64,000 nucleotides of DNA from positions 31,425 to 95,424 of the forward strand of contig NZ_FCNZ02000023.1 of the NCBI RefSeq assembly GCF_001544495.1, written 5' to 3'. This stretch comes from Caballeronia telluris (GTDB taxonomy: Bacteria; Pseudomonadota; Gammaproteobacteria; Burkholderiales; Burkholderiaceae). Numbering within the stretch: position 1 is the first letter of the stretch; each line of letters starts with the position of its first letter. The notes below the pieces were generated by a model. That model made no database searches. It had not been told where the DNA came from and saw nothing but the letters and a program-made list of their open reading frames with translations. This document shows positions 34,758 through 43,543 of this stretch, in pieces. Made by a program: the position numbers and the translations under genes.

Positions 34758-35849
34758 ATGTCATTCCTCACATTGACCGATCTGTCGAAATCGTTCGGCG
34801 ATCTGCACGCCGTCGCCGACGTCAATCTATCGGTCGAGAAAGGCGAATTCGTCTCGCTGCTCGGACCCTCGGGCTGCGGCAAGACCACGACCTTGCAGAT
34901 GATCGCGGGCTTCATCGAAACGACGCGCGGGCGCATCATGCTCGACGGCCGCGACATCACCCACATGCGCCCAAACCGGCGCGGCCTCGGCATTGTGTTC
35001 CAGAGCTATGCGCTCTTTCCACACCTGAGCGTCGAGCAAAACGTGAGTTTCGGGCTGGAGATGCGCGGCATCGACAAGAGCGAGCGCCGCGAGCGCGCGC
35101 GCGACGCGCTGTCGCTCGTGCGGCTCGACAAGTTCGCGCATCGCTTTCCGCGCGAGTTGTCCGGCGGGCAACGTCAGCGCGTGGCGCTCGCGCGAGCGAT
35201 CGTCATCGCGCCGCCCGTGCTGCTGCTCGACGAGCCGATGTCCAACCTCGACGCGAAGCTGCGCGAGGACATGCAGTTCGAGTTGCGCGGCATTCAACGC
35301 AAGATCGGCACGACGACGATCATGGTCACGCACGATCAGTCCGAAGCGCTGTCGATCAGCGATCGCGTCGTCGTGATGGAAGCGGGCCGCATTACGCAGG
35401 TCGATACGCCCTATCGCGCGTATGAGCGTCCCGAGACGAGCTTCGTGTCGCAGTTCATCGGCAAGGCCAACATGCTGCGCGGCACGATCGTCGCGCGCGA
35501 CGGCGACGCCATTCGCGTCGATCTCGGCCACGATCTCGCGGAGACGGGCTCGACCTCGCAGCTTCCGGAGCGCGAGCGCGCGATCGGCGTCGGCGATGCG
35601 GTCACCGTGTGCATCCGTCCGGAAAAATTGAGGCTCGGCGCGGCGGGCAGCGGACGTCTGCCGGGCCGCGTGACGAGCCGCTTCTTTCTCGGCAGCCAGT
35701 GGCTCTACCGGCTCGACAGTCGCGCGGGCGAAATGCTTGTGTGCTGCCAGAATCACGGCGACGAGCCGCTCGAAGAAGGCGCGCAAGTGGGCATCGACTG
35801 GAACACGGAATCGATCCGCTTCATCCAGCAGGAGGCCGCCCGTGGATAG
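34758..35849 (+). CDS. Polyamine/opine-type ABC transporter ATP-binding protein (PotA family)
   Basis: A 363-residue ATPase. Walker A GPSGCGKTT is near residue 38, the signature LSGGQRQRVALAR near 137, Walker B LLLDEPMSNLD and the H-loop VTHDQSEA. From about residue 240 a TOBE regulatory domain follows (VSQFIGKANMLRG; VTVCIRPEKLRLG). It is the first gene of the operon and energises the two permeases encoded downstream, which start within 8 bp overlap or 15 bp spacing. Confidence 0.9.
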   Translation: MSFLTLTDLSKSFGDLHAVADVNLSVEKGEFVSLLGPSGCGKTTTLQMIAGFIETTRGRIMLDGRDITHMRPNRRGLGIVFQSYALFPHLSVEQNVSFGLEMRGIDKSERRERARDALSLVRLDKFAHRFPRELSGGQRQRVALARAIVIAPPVLLLDEPMSNLDAKLREDMQFELRGIQRKIGTTTIMVTHDQSEALSISDRVVVMEAGRITQVDTPYRAYERPETSFVSQFIGKANMLRGTIVARDGDAIRVDLGHDLAETGSTSQLPERERAIGVGDAVTVCIRPEKLRLGAAGSGRLPGRVTSRFFLGSQWLYRLDSRAGEMLVCCQNHGDEPLEEGAQVGIDWNTESIRFIQQEAARG

Positions 35850-36759
35850 CACGCTGCGTTCTTCCGAGTCTGCGTCGGCGGCGGAATCGAACAGCGCCCC
35901 GCGCGCGCCGTGGCATGCGAATCTGCCGCTCTGGATGATGAGCGCGCCCGCGCTACTGCTTTTCGCGGTGCTCGTGATCGTGCCGCTCGCGATGACGCTC
36001 GCGCTCACGTTCTATCGATTCGATCCCGCGATCGGCCCCGTCGCCGCGTTCGATCTGCATAACTACGCCGAAGTGCTCGGCTCGTCGTACTTCCACACGA
36101 TCTTCGCGCGCACGTTCGGCATCGCCGCGCTGGTGACCTTGCTGTGTGTCGTGATCGGCACGCCCGAGGCATACATTCTGTCGCGCATGGGCGATCCGTG
36201 GCGGTCCATCTTCCTGCTGGTGATTCTCGCGCCGCTGCTCGTCTCGGTCGTCGTGCGCGCGTTCGGCTGGAGCATGCTGCTCAACGTGAACGGGCTCGTG
36301 AATCAGTTGCTCGGCGCGTTTGGCTTCGGTCCGTACAAGCTGCTCTATACGACGTTCGCGATCGTCATCGCGCTGATTCACGTGATGCTGCCGTTCATGG
36401 TGATCCCGGTGTGGACCGCGCTGCAGCGCATCGATCCGCAGACGGAAAACGCCGCGCTCTCGCTGATGGCCTCGCCCGCCGTCACGCTGTGGCGCATCGT
36501 GCTGCCGCAACTCGTGCCGGGGATTTTGTCGGGCAGTCTGATCGTGTTCGGCCTGTCCGCGAGCGCCTTCGCGATTCCTGGGCTGCTCGGCGGACGCCGT
36601 CTGAAGGTCGCGGCCACCACCGTCTACGACCAGTTCCTCAGTTCGTTGAACTGGCCGCTCGGCGCAACCATCGCGGTGCTGTTGCTCATCGCCAATCTGG
36701 TGGTGATGCTCACTTACTATCGCGTGCTCGAGCGGCGCTATACGCGCAGCATGGGCTGA
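35842..36759 (+). CDS. ABC transporter permease (PotB type)
   Basis: A 305-residue inner-membrane protein with about six hydrophobic segments. The family EAA-like loop appears as ENAALSLMASPAVTLWRIVLP near residue 205. The start is a GTG at 35842, overlapping the ATPase gene by 8 bp and preceded by GGAGG 6 bp upstream; no internal ATG gives a better start. It forms a heterodimer with the next permease. Confidence 0.85.
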   Translation: MDSTLRSSESASAAESNSAPRAPWHANLPLWMMSAPALLLFAVLVIVPLAMTLALTFYRFDPAIGPVAAFDLHNYAEVLGSSYFHTIFARTFGIAALVTLLCVVIGTPEAYILSRMGDPWRSIFLLVILAPLLVSVVVRAFGWSMLLNVNGLVNQLLGAFGFGPYKLLYTTFAIVIALIHVMLPFMVIPVWTALQRIDPQTENAALSLMASPAVTLWRIVLPQLVPGILSGSLIVFGLSASAFAIPGLLGGRRLKVAATTVYDQFLSSLNWPLGATIAVLLLIANLVVMLTYYRVLERRYTRSMG

Positions 36760-36774
36760 ACGAGGCGATCCATC

Positions 36775-37569
36775 ATGCGCAAAAACGGTCCCGTCGCGCT
36801 GGCGTTCCATACGATCGTGATCCTGTTCGTGCTGGCGCCGCTCGTCATCGTCATGCTCGTCGCGTTCACGCCCGAAGAAACGCTGACGCTGCCCACGCAC
36901 GGCCTCTCGCTGCGCTGGTTCCGCGCGATTCTCGATTATCCCGACTTCATCTCGGCGTTCTTCAACAGCGTGAAGCTCGCGTTCGCATCGGCGACGCTGT
37001 CGCTCGTGATCGCGTTGCCCGCCGGACTCGCGATCGGCCGCGCGCGCTTTCCGGGGCGCGGCTTCCTGAACGGCCTGCTGCTCTCGCCGCTCGTGATTCC
37101 CGGCCTCGTGCTCGGCATCGCGATGCTGCGCTTCTTCGCGCTGATCGGCGTAACCGGCTCGTTCGCGTGGCTGATCCTCGCGCACATGGTCATCATCACG
37201 CCGTTCGTGATGCGGCTCGTGCTCGCGTCGGTGAGCGGCATGGACCGCAGCATCGAGCACGCGGCGGCGTCGCTCGGCGCAAGCTCGTGGACGACCTTCC
37301 GCCGCGTCACGCTGCCGATGATCCTGCCCGGTATCACCGGCGGCTGGCTGCTGGCCTTCATCAACAGCTTCGACGAGCTGACGATGTCGGTCTTCGTCAC
37401 GTCGCCGCAAACGGTGACGCTGCCGGTGCGAATGTACATGTACGCAACCGAATCGCTCGATCCGATGATGGCGTCCGTCTCAGCGCTCGTCATCTTCATC
37501 ACCGCGGGCGCGATGCTGATTCTCGACCGCGTGTACGGGCTCAACCGCATTCTGATCGGCCAGCACTGA
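36775..37569 (+). CDS. ABC transporter permease (PotC type)
   Basis: A 264-residue permease with six predicted membrane segments and the EAA-like loop IEHAAASLGASSWTTFRRVTLP near residue 160. It starts 15 bp after the PotB-like gene. With the PotA-like ATPase and the binding protein encoded at the operon's end, it completes an importer of the polyamine/opine/2-aminoethylphosphonate class. Confidence 0.9.
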   Translation: MRKNGPVALAFHTIVILFVLAPLVIVMLVAFTPEETLTLPTHGLSLRWFRAILDYPDFISAFFNSVKLAFASATLSLVIALPAGLAIGRARFPGRGFLNGLLLSPLVIPGLVLGIAMLRFFALIGVTGSFAWLILAHMVIITPFVMRLVLASVSGMDRSIEHAAASLGASSWTTFRRVTLPMILPGITGGWLLAFINSFDELTMSVFVTSPQTVTLPVRMYMYATESLDPMMASVSALVIFITAGAMLILDRVYGLNRILIGQH

Positions 37570-37579
37570 GCCCATACTC

Positions 37580-37888
37580 ATGAGCACCGCAACGATTCAT
37601 CATGCGCCGCAGTTCGTTCGTCTCGACGAGATCGAGCGCGCGCGCATTCCCTTCGTTCTCGATGGCGTGCCGGCCGAAGCGCTCGCGGGCGATACGCTCC
37701 TGACCGCCATCCTCTTGCAGCAACGGCATGTGCGGCACAGCGAATTCAGCGGCAAGCCGCGCGCGGGCTTCTGCCTGATCGGCGCGTGTCAGGACTGCTG
37801 GGTGCGCGGCGAGGACGGCAAGCGCATGCGCGCATGTTCGACGCGCATCGAAGCGGGCATGCGTGTCGTCACGGAGGACGTGCGATGA
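37580..37888 (+). CDS. [2Fe-2S] small subunit of FAD-dependent amine/opine dehydrogenase (HcnA/OoxA type)
   Basis: A 102-residue soluble protein resembling the ferredoxin-like small subunits of HcnA, opine oxidase and D-hydroxyproline dehydrogenase. Probable cluster ligands are the cysteines in GFCLIGACQDCWV and MRACST, plus an upstream position that I cannot fix. It should pass electrons from the FAD subunits to an acceptor. Its stop overlaps the next start (ATGA), indicating stoichiometric production. Confidence 0.8.
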   Translation: MSTATIHHAPQFVRLDEIERARIPFVLDGVPAEALAGDTLLTAILLQQRHVRHSEFSGKPRAGFCLIGACQDCWVRGEDGKRMRACSTRIEAGMRVVTEDVR

Positions 37889-39309
37889 CCGGCGCGCATC
37901 GTGTGGTGATCGTCGGTGCCGGACCGGCTGGCGTTCGCGCAGCTCAGACGCTCGTCGCGGCGGGATTGCGGCCGGTCGTCATCGACGAGAACGCGCGCTG
38001 GGGCGGACAGATCTATCGGCAGCCGCCCGCCGACGCGGGCTTCAAACGCAGTGCAGCGACGCTCTACGGCTTCGAAGCGAAGAAGGCCGAAGCCGTGCAC
38101 GGCGCGATGGCGAAGCTGCTGCCGAAGGTCGACTACCGCCCCGACACGCTCGCGTGGGCGTGTGAGCAGAACCGTCTCGACACCCTTCACGCGGGACGCG
38201 AGGCGAGCGTGCCGTTCACGCATCTGATCATCGCGAGCGGCGCGACGGATCGCGTGGTGCCGCTGCCCGGCTGGACGCTCGCGGGCGTCTTCACGCTCGG
38301 CGGCGCGCAGGTCGCGTTGAAGGCGCAAGGCTGCGCGATCGGTTCGCGCGTCGTGTTCGCGGGCACCGGGCCGCTCCTGTATCTCGTCGCCTATCAATAC
38401 GCGAAAGCGGGCGCGCGGGTCGCGGCCGTGCTCGATACAAGCCCGTTCTCGCGTCAGGCCGCCGCCGCGCCGCGCCTGCTCAACCAGCCTGCGACGTTCG
38501 CCAAGGGCCTGTATTACGTCGCATGGCTGCAGGCGCATGGCGTGCGTATCGAACGTGGCGTGACGCTCGATAACATCGACGGCGACGATGCCGTGTACGG
38601 CATCCGCTGGCGCACGCATCGCGGCGAGCCACGCACGCTCGACTGCGATGCCGTCGGCATGGGTTTCGGCCTGCGCCCCGAAACGCAGCTCGCGGATCTC
38701 GCCGGATGCCGCTTTCGCTTCGACGCGCTCAATCGCTGCTGGCTTCCGGAGCGCGACGCGGCGGGCCGCAGCTCGGAACGCAACGTGTATCTCGCCGGCG
38801 ACGGCGCGGGCATCGCCGGTGCGGACGCCGCCGAGCTCGCGGGACGGCGCGTTGCGCTCGCGCTGATCGAAGACATCGGCATCATGGCTCACGAACGCGC
38901 TCAGCCCGATGCAGCGAAGCTCGAACGCGAACTCGAACGCATCGCCGTTTTCCGCGCGGGCATCGAGCATGCATTCGCGCCGCCCGCGAACGCCGCGCAG
39001 GACTGGCCCGACGACATGACCGTGTGCCGCTGCGAGGAAGTCACCGCCGGCACGATGCGCGGGTGCATCCGCAGCGGCCTCGCCACGGAAGTCAACCGGC
39101 TGAAGGCGCTCACGCGTATCGGCATGGGCCGCTGTCAGGGCCGCATGTGCAGCGAATCCGCCATTGCGCTCCTCGCCGCCGAAACCGGCAAGCCGCTCGC
39201 CGAGGTCGGCCGTCTGCGCAGCCAGGCGCCCATCAAACCCATCCCGATCACACCGATGCTCTACGACGACGGCGTGCAGGTGCAGCCCGAGGAAGCCCAC
39301 GATGAGTGA
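37885..39309 (+). CDS. FAD/NAD(P)-binding large subunit with C-terminal BFD-like [2Fe-2S] domain (HcnB/OoxB type)
   Basis: A 474-residue flavoprotein. The N-terminal FAD motif is VVIVGAGPAGVRAA, and a second nucleotide site is VVFAGTGPLLYLV near residue 155. The C-terminal domain carries CRCEE (Cys381 and Cys383) and GMGRCQGRMC, the four cysteines of a bacterioferritin-associated-ferredoxin-like cluster. This matches the B subunit of hydrogen cyanide synthase and opine oxidase. It overlaps the small subunit by 4 bp and the next flavoprotein gene by 8 bp. The longer upstream frame is rejected because it only mirrors the small subunit. Confidence 0.85.
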   Translation: MTGAHRVVIVGAGPAGVRAAQTLVAAGLRPVVIDENARWGGQIYRQPPADAGFKRSAATLYGFEAKKAEAVHGAMAKLLPKVDYRPDTLAWACEQNRLDTLHAGREASVPFTHLIIASGATDRVVPLPGWTLAGVFTLGGAQVALKAQGCAIGSRVVFAGTGPLLYLVAYQYAKAGARVAAVLDTSPFSRQAAAAPRLLNQPATFAKGLYYVAWLQAHGVRIERGVTLDNIDGDDAVYGIRWRTHRGEPRTLDCDAVGMGFGLRPETQLADLAGCRFRFDALNRCWLPERDAAGRSSERNVYLAGDGAGIAGADAAELAGRRVALALIEDIGIMAHERAQPDAAKLERELERIAVFRAGIEHAFAPPANAAQDWPDDMTVCRCEEVTAGTMRGCIRSGLATEVNRLKALTRIGMGRCQGRMCSESAIALLAAETGKPLAEVGRLRSQAPIKPIPITPMLYDDGVQVQPEEAHDE

Positions 39310-40435
39310 CGCCCGCCATTACGATGTGGTGATCGCGGGCGGCGGGCTCGTCGGCTCGTCGACGGCGCTTGCGCTCGCCAAAGCGGGCATGCGCGTCGCG
39401 CTGATCGAACGGCGCTTCTGCGGCGCGCAGGCGAGCGGCGTCAACTACGGCGGCGTGCGCACGCAGGGACGCACGGAAGAACAGTTGCCGCTCGCCGTGC
39501 GCGCGCGGCGCGTGTATGGCCGCCTGCCCGAGCTGATCGGCATCGACGGCGAGATGGTCATGTCGGGTCATCTGCGTCTCGCGCGCTACGAAGCCGATCT
39601 CGACGTGCTCGATCGATGGTCCGCGATGGCGCGCGAATACGGCGTTCAATCGCAGGTGATGAGCGGCGCCGCATTCCGCAAGCGCTATCCGTGGCTCGGG
39701 CCCGCAGCGATCGGCGGCTCGCTCTGTCCGAGCGACGGCCACGCGAATCCGCGTCTCGTCTCGCCGGGTTTCGCGCATGCCGCCCGGCGCGCCGGCGCCG
39801 ACGTGCGCGAACAGACCGAGCTCGCCGACATCGCCTTCGACGGCACGCGCTTCCAGATGCGCGCGGGCAACGAGCGCATCAGTTCCGACTGGCTCGTCAA
39901 CAGCGCGGGCGCGTGGGCGAACCGCATCGCGGGCAGCTTCGGCGAAAGCGCGCCGATGAAGCCCATCTATCCGAACATGTGGGTGACCGAGCCGCTGCCG
40001 CTCTTTATCGGGCACAGTCTCGGCGTGGTCGGCGGCGGCATCTATGCGCGTCAGGTCGAACGCGGCAACTGCGTGATCGGGGGCGGACGCGGACATGGCG
40101 ACGGCGAATACGCGCAGCCATCGACGGCGACGACGCGTGCCGTGATGCGCGACGCCTGCGCGCTGCTGCCCTCATTGCGCGATGCGCTTCTGATTCGCAC
40201 GTGGAGCGGCGTCGAGGGCGAGACGCCCGACAACAATCCGGTCATCGGACCAAGCCGCACCACGCCGCGTCTGCTTCATGCATTCGGATTTTCGGGCGGC
40301 GGCTTCCTGCTTGCGCCGGGCGTCGGCGAAGTGCTCGCCGAGATCGTCACGCAGGGCGAAACCAGCACGCCGATCGAGGCCTTTTCGATCGGACGGTTCA
40401 GTTCGATGCCTCTTTCCGTCATCCCCCAGTCATAA
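39302..40435 (+). CDS. FAD-dependent amine/amino-acid oxidoreductase, DadA family (HcnC/OoxA-type subunit)
   Basis: A 377-residue D-amino-acid-oxidase-like flavoprotein: FAD motif VVIAGGGLVGSSTALALA near residue 9, RTQGRTEEQLPLA near 55, and a C-terminal FAD contact GFSGGGFLLAPGVGE. It would oxidise the C-N bond of an amine, opine or imino acid and feed electrons to the two partner subunits. The ATG at 39302 overlaps the preceding gene. The three-subunit set could act on opines, D-hydroxyproline, glycine derivatives or N-substituted amino acids. The sequence does not decide. Confidence 0.85.
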   Translation: MSDARHYDVVIAGGGLVGSSTALALAKAGMRVALIERRFCGAQASGVNYGGVRTQGRTEEQLPLAVRARRVYGRLPELIGIDGEMVMSGHLRLARYEADLDVLDRWSAMAREYGVQSQVMSGAAFRKRYPWLGPAAIGGSLCPSDGHANPRLVSPGFAHAARRAGADVREQTELADIAFDGTRFQMRAGNERISSDWLVNSAGAWANRIAGSFGESAPMKPIYPNMWVTEPLPLFIGHSLGVVGGGIYARQVERGNCVIGGGRGHGDGEYAQPSTATTRAVMRDACALLPSLRDALLIRTWSGVEGETPDNNPVIGPSRTTPRLLHAFGFSGGGFLLAPGVGEVLAEIVTQGETSTPIEAFSIGRFSSMPLSVIPQS

Positions 40436-40449
40436 CAAGGAAATTTTCG

Positions 40450-41496
40450 ATGAAGCTGTCTCACACACTCGTTTCGCTCGCCACGCTCGTTGCGCTCGGC
40501 ACGTCGTCTTCCGCCTGGTCGCAGAGCAAGACCATCTACATCGGCATGAACGGCGGGCCGATGGAAAAGGCATACACGAGCCAGGTGCTGCCCGATTTCG
40601 AGAAGGCCAACAACGTGAAGGTCGTCGTGGTGCCGGGCACCTCGTCCGACGTGTTAGCGAAGCTGCTCGCGAACCGCAACAGCCCGCAGATCCACGTCGC
40701 GTTCCTCGATGACGGCGTGATGGCCCGCGCCGTCAGCATGGGCGTGTGCCAGAAGCTCGACGATGCGCCGGTGCTCAAGGAGCTGTATCCGTTCGCGCGC
40801 CTGAAGGACGACATGGGCGCGGGCGTGCAGCTCGGCATGACCGGCATCGGCTACAACACGAAGCTCTTCAACGAAAAGGGCTGGGCGCCGCCGACCTCGT
40901 GGCTCGATTTCGCCGATCCGAAGTACAAGGGCAAGGTCGTGTTCCAGTCGGCGTCGAGCAGCACCTTCGGCCTGCATGGTTTCCTCGCGCTCAACCGCTT
41001 GTGGGGCGGTAGCGAGAAGAACGTCGAGCCCGGCTTCAGCAAATGGGCAACGACGGTCGGTCCGAATGTCGTCGAATACATTCCGAACTCGGCGAAGCTC
41101 TCGGAAATGATCACGACGGGCGAAGCCGGCCTCTTCCCACTCACGCCGACCGCAATCGGCGATCTCAAGGGCAAGGGTCTGCCGGTGGCCTACGTGGCGC
41201 CGAAGGAAGGTGCAGTGCTGCTGCTCGTGGATGTGTGCGTCGTGAAGAACAATTCGGACCCGGCGCTCGCGCAGAAGCTCGCGCAATACTTGTTGTCCGC
41301 GCCCGCGCAGACGAAGGCGGCGGAGGCCGGCAAGCAGATTCCCACCAACACGCAGGCGAAAATGACGCCAGACATGGAGAAGAATCTTGGCGACCTGAAC
41401 GCGCTCGTGAAGAAGGTGACTGTGGTGGACTGGGACTCGATCAACGCGAATCGCGCGCAGTGGGATAAGCGCTGGAATCAGCAGATCGAGAAATAG
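40450..41496 (+). CDS. ABC transporter periplasmic substrate-binding protein (PotD/AfuA class)
   Basis: A 348-residue protein with a clear Sec signal peptide (MKLSHTLVSLATLVALGTSS, cleavage near residue 25 after SAWSQ). The mature part is a type-II binding fold: YIGMNGGPMEKAYT, FLDDGVMARA, GMTGIGYNT, and a C-terminal AEAGKQIPTN. AAGG lies 10 bp before the ATG. It is the last gene of the operon and supplies the PotABC-like importer. The ligand should be the substrate of the flavoprotein complex. Confidence 0.85.
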   Translation: MKLSHTLVSLATLVALGTSSSAWSQSKTIYIGMNGGPMEKAYTSQVLPDFEKANNVKVVVVPGTSSDVLAKLLANRNSPQIHVAFLDDGVMARAVSMGVCQKLDDAPVLKELYPFARLKDDMGAGVQLGMTGIGYNTKLFNEKGWAPPTSWLDFADPKYKGKVVFQSASSSTFGLHGFLALNRLWGGSEKNVEPGFSKWATTVGPNVVEYIPNSAKLSEMITTGEAGLFPLTPTAIGDLKGKGLPVAYVAPKEGAVLLLVDVCVVKNNSDPALAQKLAQYLLSAPAQTKAAEAGKQIPTNTQAKMTPDMEKNLGDLNALVKKVTVVDWDSINANRAQWDKRWNQQIEK

Positions 41497-41878
41497 GCAT
41501 CGTCGGTCAGACTCGCGTTGACATCGGGCAGTGCGTACTCGGCCATCTTGCTCGCCGACACGGCTATGGATGGCCTCATTCCTATACAACTTTCCGGGTT
41601 GGGTAGCTCCTTACCTTACAAGGCTGTGCTTTGTGAACCCCACGCGTACAACAACTTCCTGCTTACCGCGGCGGGAACCTCGGCCGCAAACAGGACAAAG
41701 ACATTTAAAATAATAATTACCCGCTGCCGACCCGTTCCGGGCCATGTCACGGCTTTCGCGCCGTGCTGACGAACTCAGACTTGCGAAAGAACTCCCGAAC
41801 CTTTTGCCGCCCGGCTCTCGCAAGTCCTCGTTTCTGCCAATCTGGTGTAACACGGATGCCAAATGGCAGGGGGCTTGT
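41497..41878. other. Intergenic stretch, no gene seen
   Basis: About 380 bp between the transport operon and the toxin-antitoxin module. It contains an AT-rich segment (about 41700-41720) that may be the module's promoter. Frames here lack family resemblance. Confidence 0.45.
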
Positions 41879-42324
41879 ATGATTGTTATCGACAAAATCT
41901 CGGCTGACTCACTGCTGGGTGGACGCTCGGTATTTCCACGTGAGCCCCGCTCAGGCCTGGATTGGGTGGATGTCGTCCGTCACGGAATGTCCGCGCAGGC
42001 GCTCGATTTCATCCTGAAATCCATCGGAATCTCACAAACAGAACTAGCGCAGGCACTCGACATCCCTGAACGTACGCTGGCACGGCGAAAACGCGAAGGC
42101 GTGTTAAGCCGCGAGGAGTCGGCCAAGCTGCTGCGACTCGCGCGTGTCGCCGCGCCGCGCGCGCGGCGGAAGTGTTCGAGGATCTCGAACTGGCCATCGG
42201 TTGGCTCAGGTCGCCGGTTGCCGCGCTGGGCGACGTGACGCCGCTTAGCTTGATCGACACAGACATCGGCGCGGACAGCGTACTGGATACTCTTGGGCGC
42301 ATCGAGCACGGCGTGTTTGCATGA
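41879..42324 (+). pseudogene. Xre/MbcA/ParS-type antitoxin with a frameshift
   Basis: From the ATG at 41879 the protein starts MIVIDKISADSLLGG. It has the Xre helix-turn-helix region (ALDFILKSIGISQTELAQAL; DIPERTLARRKREGVLS). In the GC-rich run near 42150-42170 the frame must change by one base to continue as RAAEVFEDLELAIGWLRSP, then SVLDTLGRIEHGVFA, the C-terminal domain that contacts the RES toxin. The TGA at 42322-42324 overlaps the toxin ATG. As read, the antitoxin loses its toxin-binding domain. A sequencing slip in the GC repeat is the main alternative. Confidence 0.75.
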
Positions 42325-42800
42325 CGGTTACGGCATGGCGGGTAACGACAGAACGGTTAGCGGACAGCGCCTTCTCTACGGAAGGCGCACGACTTTATGG
42401 TGGGCGCTGGAATCCGAAGGGCGTGGCGCTCGTTTATACCGCGCAGACGCAGTCGCTCGCATTGCTTGAGATGTTGGTGCAGGACTCACCTCTGCCGGCG
42501 CGCTATATCATGATCCCGGCCCGAATCCCCGAGTCACTCATCGAACGAGTAGATCCCGCGAGGTTGCCGCGCGACTGGCGCGGCCTCGATGCTCGGACGG
42601 AATTGCAGCGAATCGGCGCTGCATGGGTGCGAAAGCGAACGAGCGCGGTGTTCGCCTTCCCCAGCTCTGTCGTTCCCGCGGAGACTAACTACCTGCTCCA
42701 TCCGAACCATGAAGACTTCGCGCAGGTCGAGCTCGGGTCACGTGATGAATGGCAGACCGACCCGCAGTTGCTGCGCCGCGCCGCTCAGAAAGACTTGTGA
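42321..42800 (+). CDS. RES-domain toxin (NAD+-degrading type)
   Basis: A 159-residue protein with the family's hallmark residues: an early Trp-Arg (AWRVTTERL), the RLYGGRWNPKG motif near residue 25, a helix with ALLEMLVQ, and a late conserved stretch around VVPAETNYLLHP. RES toxins of Xre-RES modules break down NAD+ and halt growth unless bound by the antitoxin. The reading frame is intact and coupled to the antitoxin by ATGA. An intact toxin next to a broken antitoxin suggests reduced expression, a subtle toxin mutation, or a base error in the antitoxin. Confidence 0.85.
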   Translation: MTVTAWRVTTERLADSAFSTEGARLYGGRWNPKGVALVYTAQTQSLALLEMLVQDSPLPARYIMIPARIPESLIERVDPARLPRDWRGLDARTELQRIGAAWVRKRTSAVFAFPSSVVPAETNYLLHPNHEDFAQVELGSRDEWQTDPQLLRRAAQKDL

Positions 42801-43077
42801 CGCATGTCACGCGATCGACGGTGCAAATTAACGTCGAGCGCAAGAGAAAGAGGCGCGTGAGTTTTCACACCACAGCGCCGTATACAACCTACCGCCGCGA
42901 TTGCCGGATGCTTCCGTGCCGTGTCGGGCGATTTGAATAATGCCGTCGCGTGTTGGACCTCAAGCTACCCTCTGATCAGAACACGATCAGCGGTCACTAG
43001 CAGCGCGCGATCGAGGCTGAGAGACCAATCGATAACTGTTGTTCAACATCCCCTTTATAACTTGGTACGACGATGCA

Positions 43078-43126
43078 TGTCCCCGCTAAGTTCAAATGTC
43101 GGGGTTGCAGCTAAATACAAATGTCG
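43078..43126. repeat. Two direct repeats resembling multiple-terminal-repeat ends of an IS21-type element
   Basis: CTAAGTTCAAATGTCG (about 43085-43100) and CTAAATACAAATGTCG (about 43110-43125) are 16-bp units with two differences, preceded by TGTCCCCG. Tandem repeats of this kind near a terminal TG are typical of IS21-family ends. No transposase of that family is adjacent, so this may be a solo end left by deletion. Confidence 0.4.
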
Positions 43127-43195
43127 CGTTTCGAACGGAACCGCCCCGAAAATATAGGAGACTTCGGATCTTAGCTGTGACAGGAGATTTGAAGT

Positions 43196-43543
43196 ATGGA
43201 AAACGAAAGCAAGGCAAGGAAGCCTACCGGGACGCGATATTCGAATGAGGTCCGGGAGCGGGCAATCCGGATGGTGCTTGAGCACCAGTACGAGTATGAA
43301 ACGCAGGGAGCGGCGATCCGCTCGATCGCCTCGAAGATGGGGATGTCGCGCGAGACGCTTCACAATTGGATCAATCAGGCTGAGCGCGACCGTGGCCAAC
43401 GACCAGGCGCGACGACCTCCGAGCTGGCGCGCCTGAAGGAACTGGAGCGCGAAAATCGTGAATTTCGCACCACTAACGAGATCCTTCGCACGGCCTCGGC
43501 ATATTTCGCGCGGGCGGAGTTCGACCGCCGATCGAAGCCATGA
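43196..43543 (+). CDS. IS3-family transposase OrfA
   Basis: A 115-residue protein with a helix-turn-helix (RSIASKMGMSRETLHNWINQAE, about residues 42-63), followed by a leucine-zipper-like stretch (LARLKELERENREFRTTNEIL) that mediates OrfA-OrfB association. It ends in a 4-bp overlap with OrfB. In IS3 elements a ribosomal frameshift produces the OrfAB transposase. Confidence 0.9.
   Translation: MENESKARKPTGTRYSNEVRERAIRMVLEHQYEYETQGAAIRSIASKMGMSRETLHNWINQAERDRGQRPGATTSELARLKELERENREFRTTNEILRTASAYFARAEFDRRSKP

Noticed and set aside
35953..37410. 485-codon minus-strand open frame opposite the ABC permeases
   Set aside because: Highly charged low-complexity translation caused by codon bias; the permeases on the plus strand are unambiguous.
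42150..42170. Programmed frameshift in the Xre antitoxin
   Set aside because: No slippery heptamer of the known kinds is visible; a GC-rich repeat error or mutation is simpler, though it should be checked.
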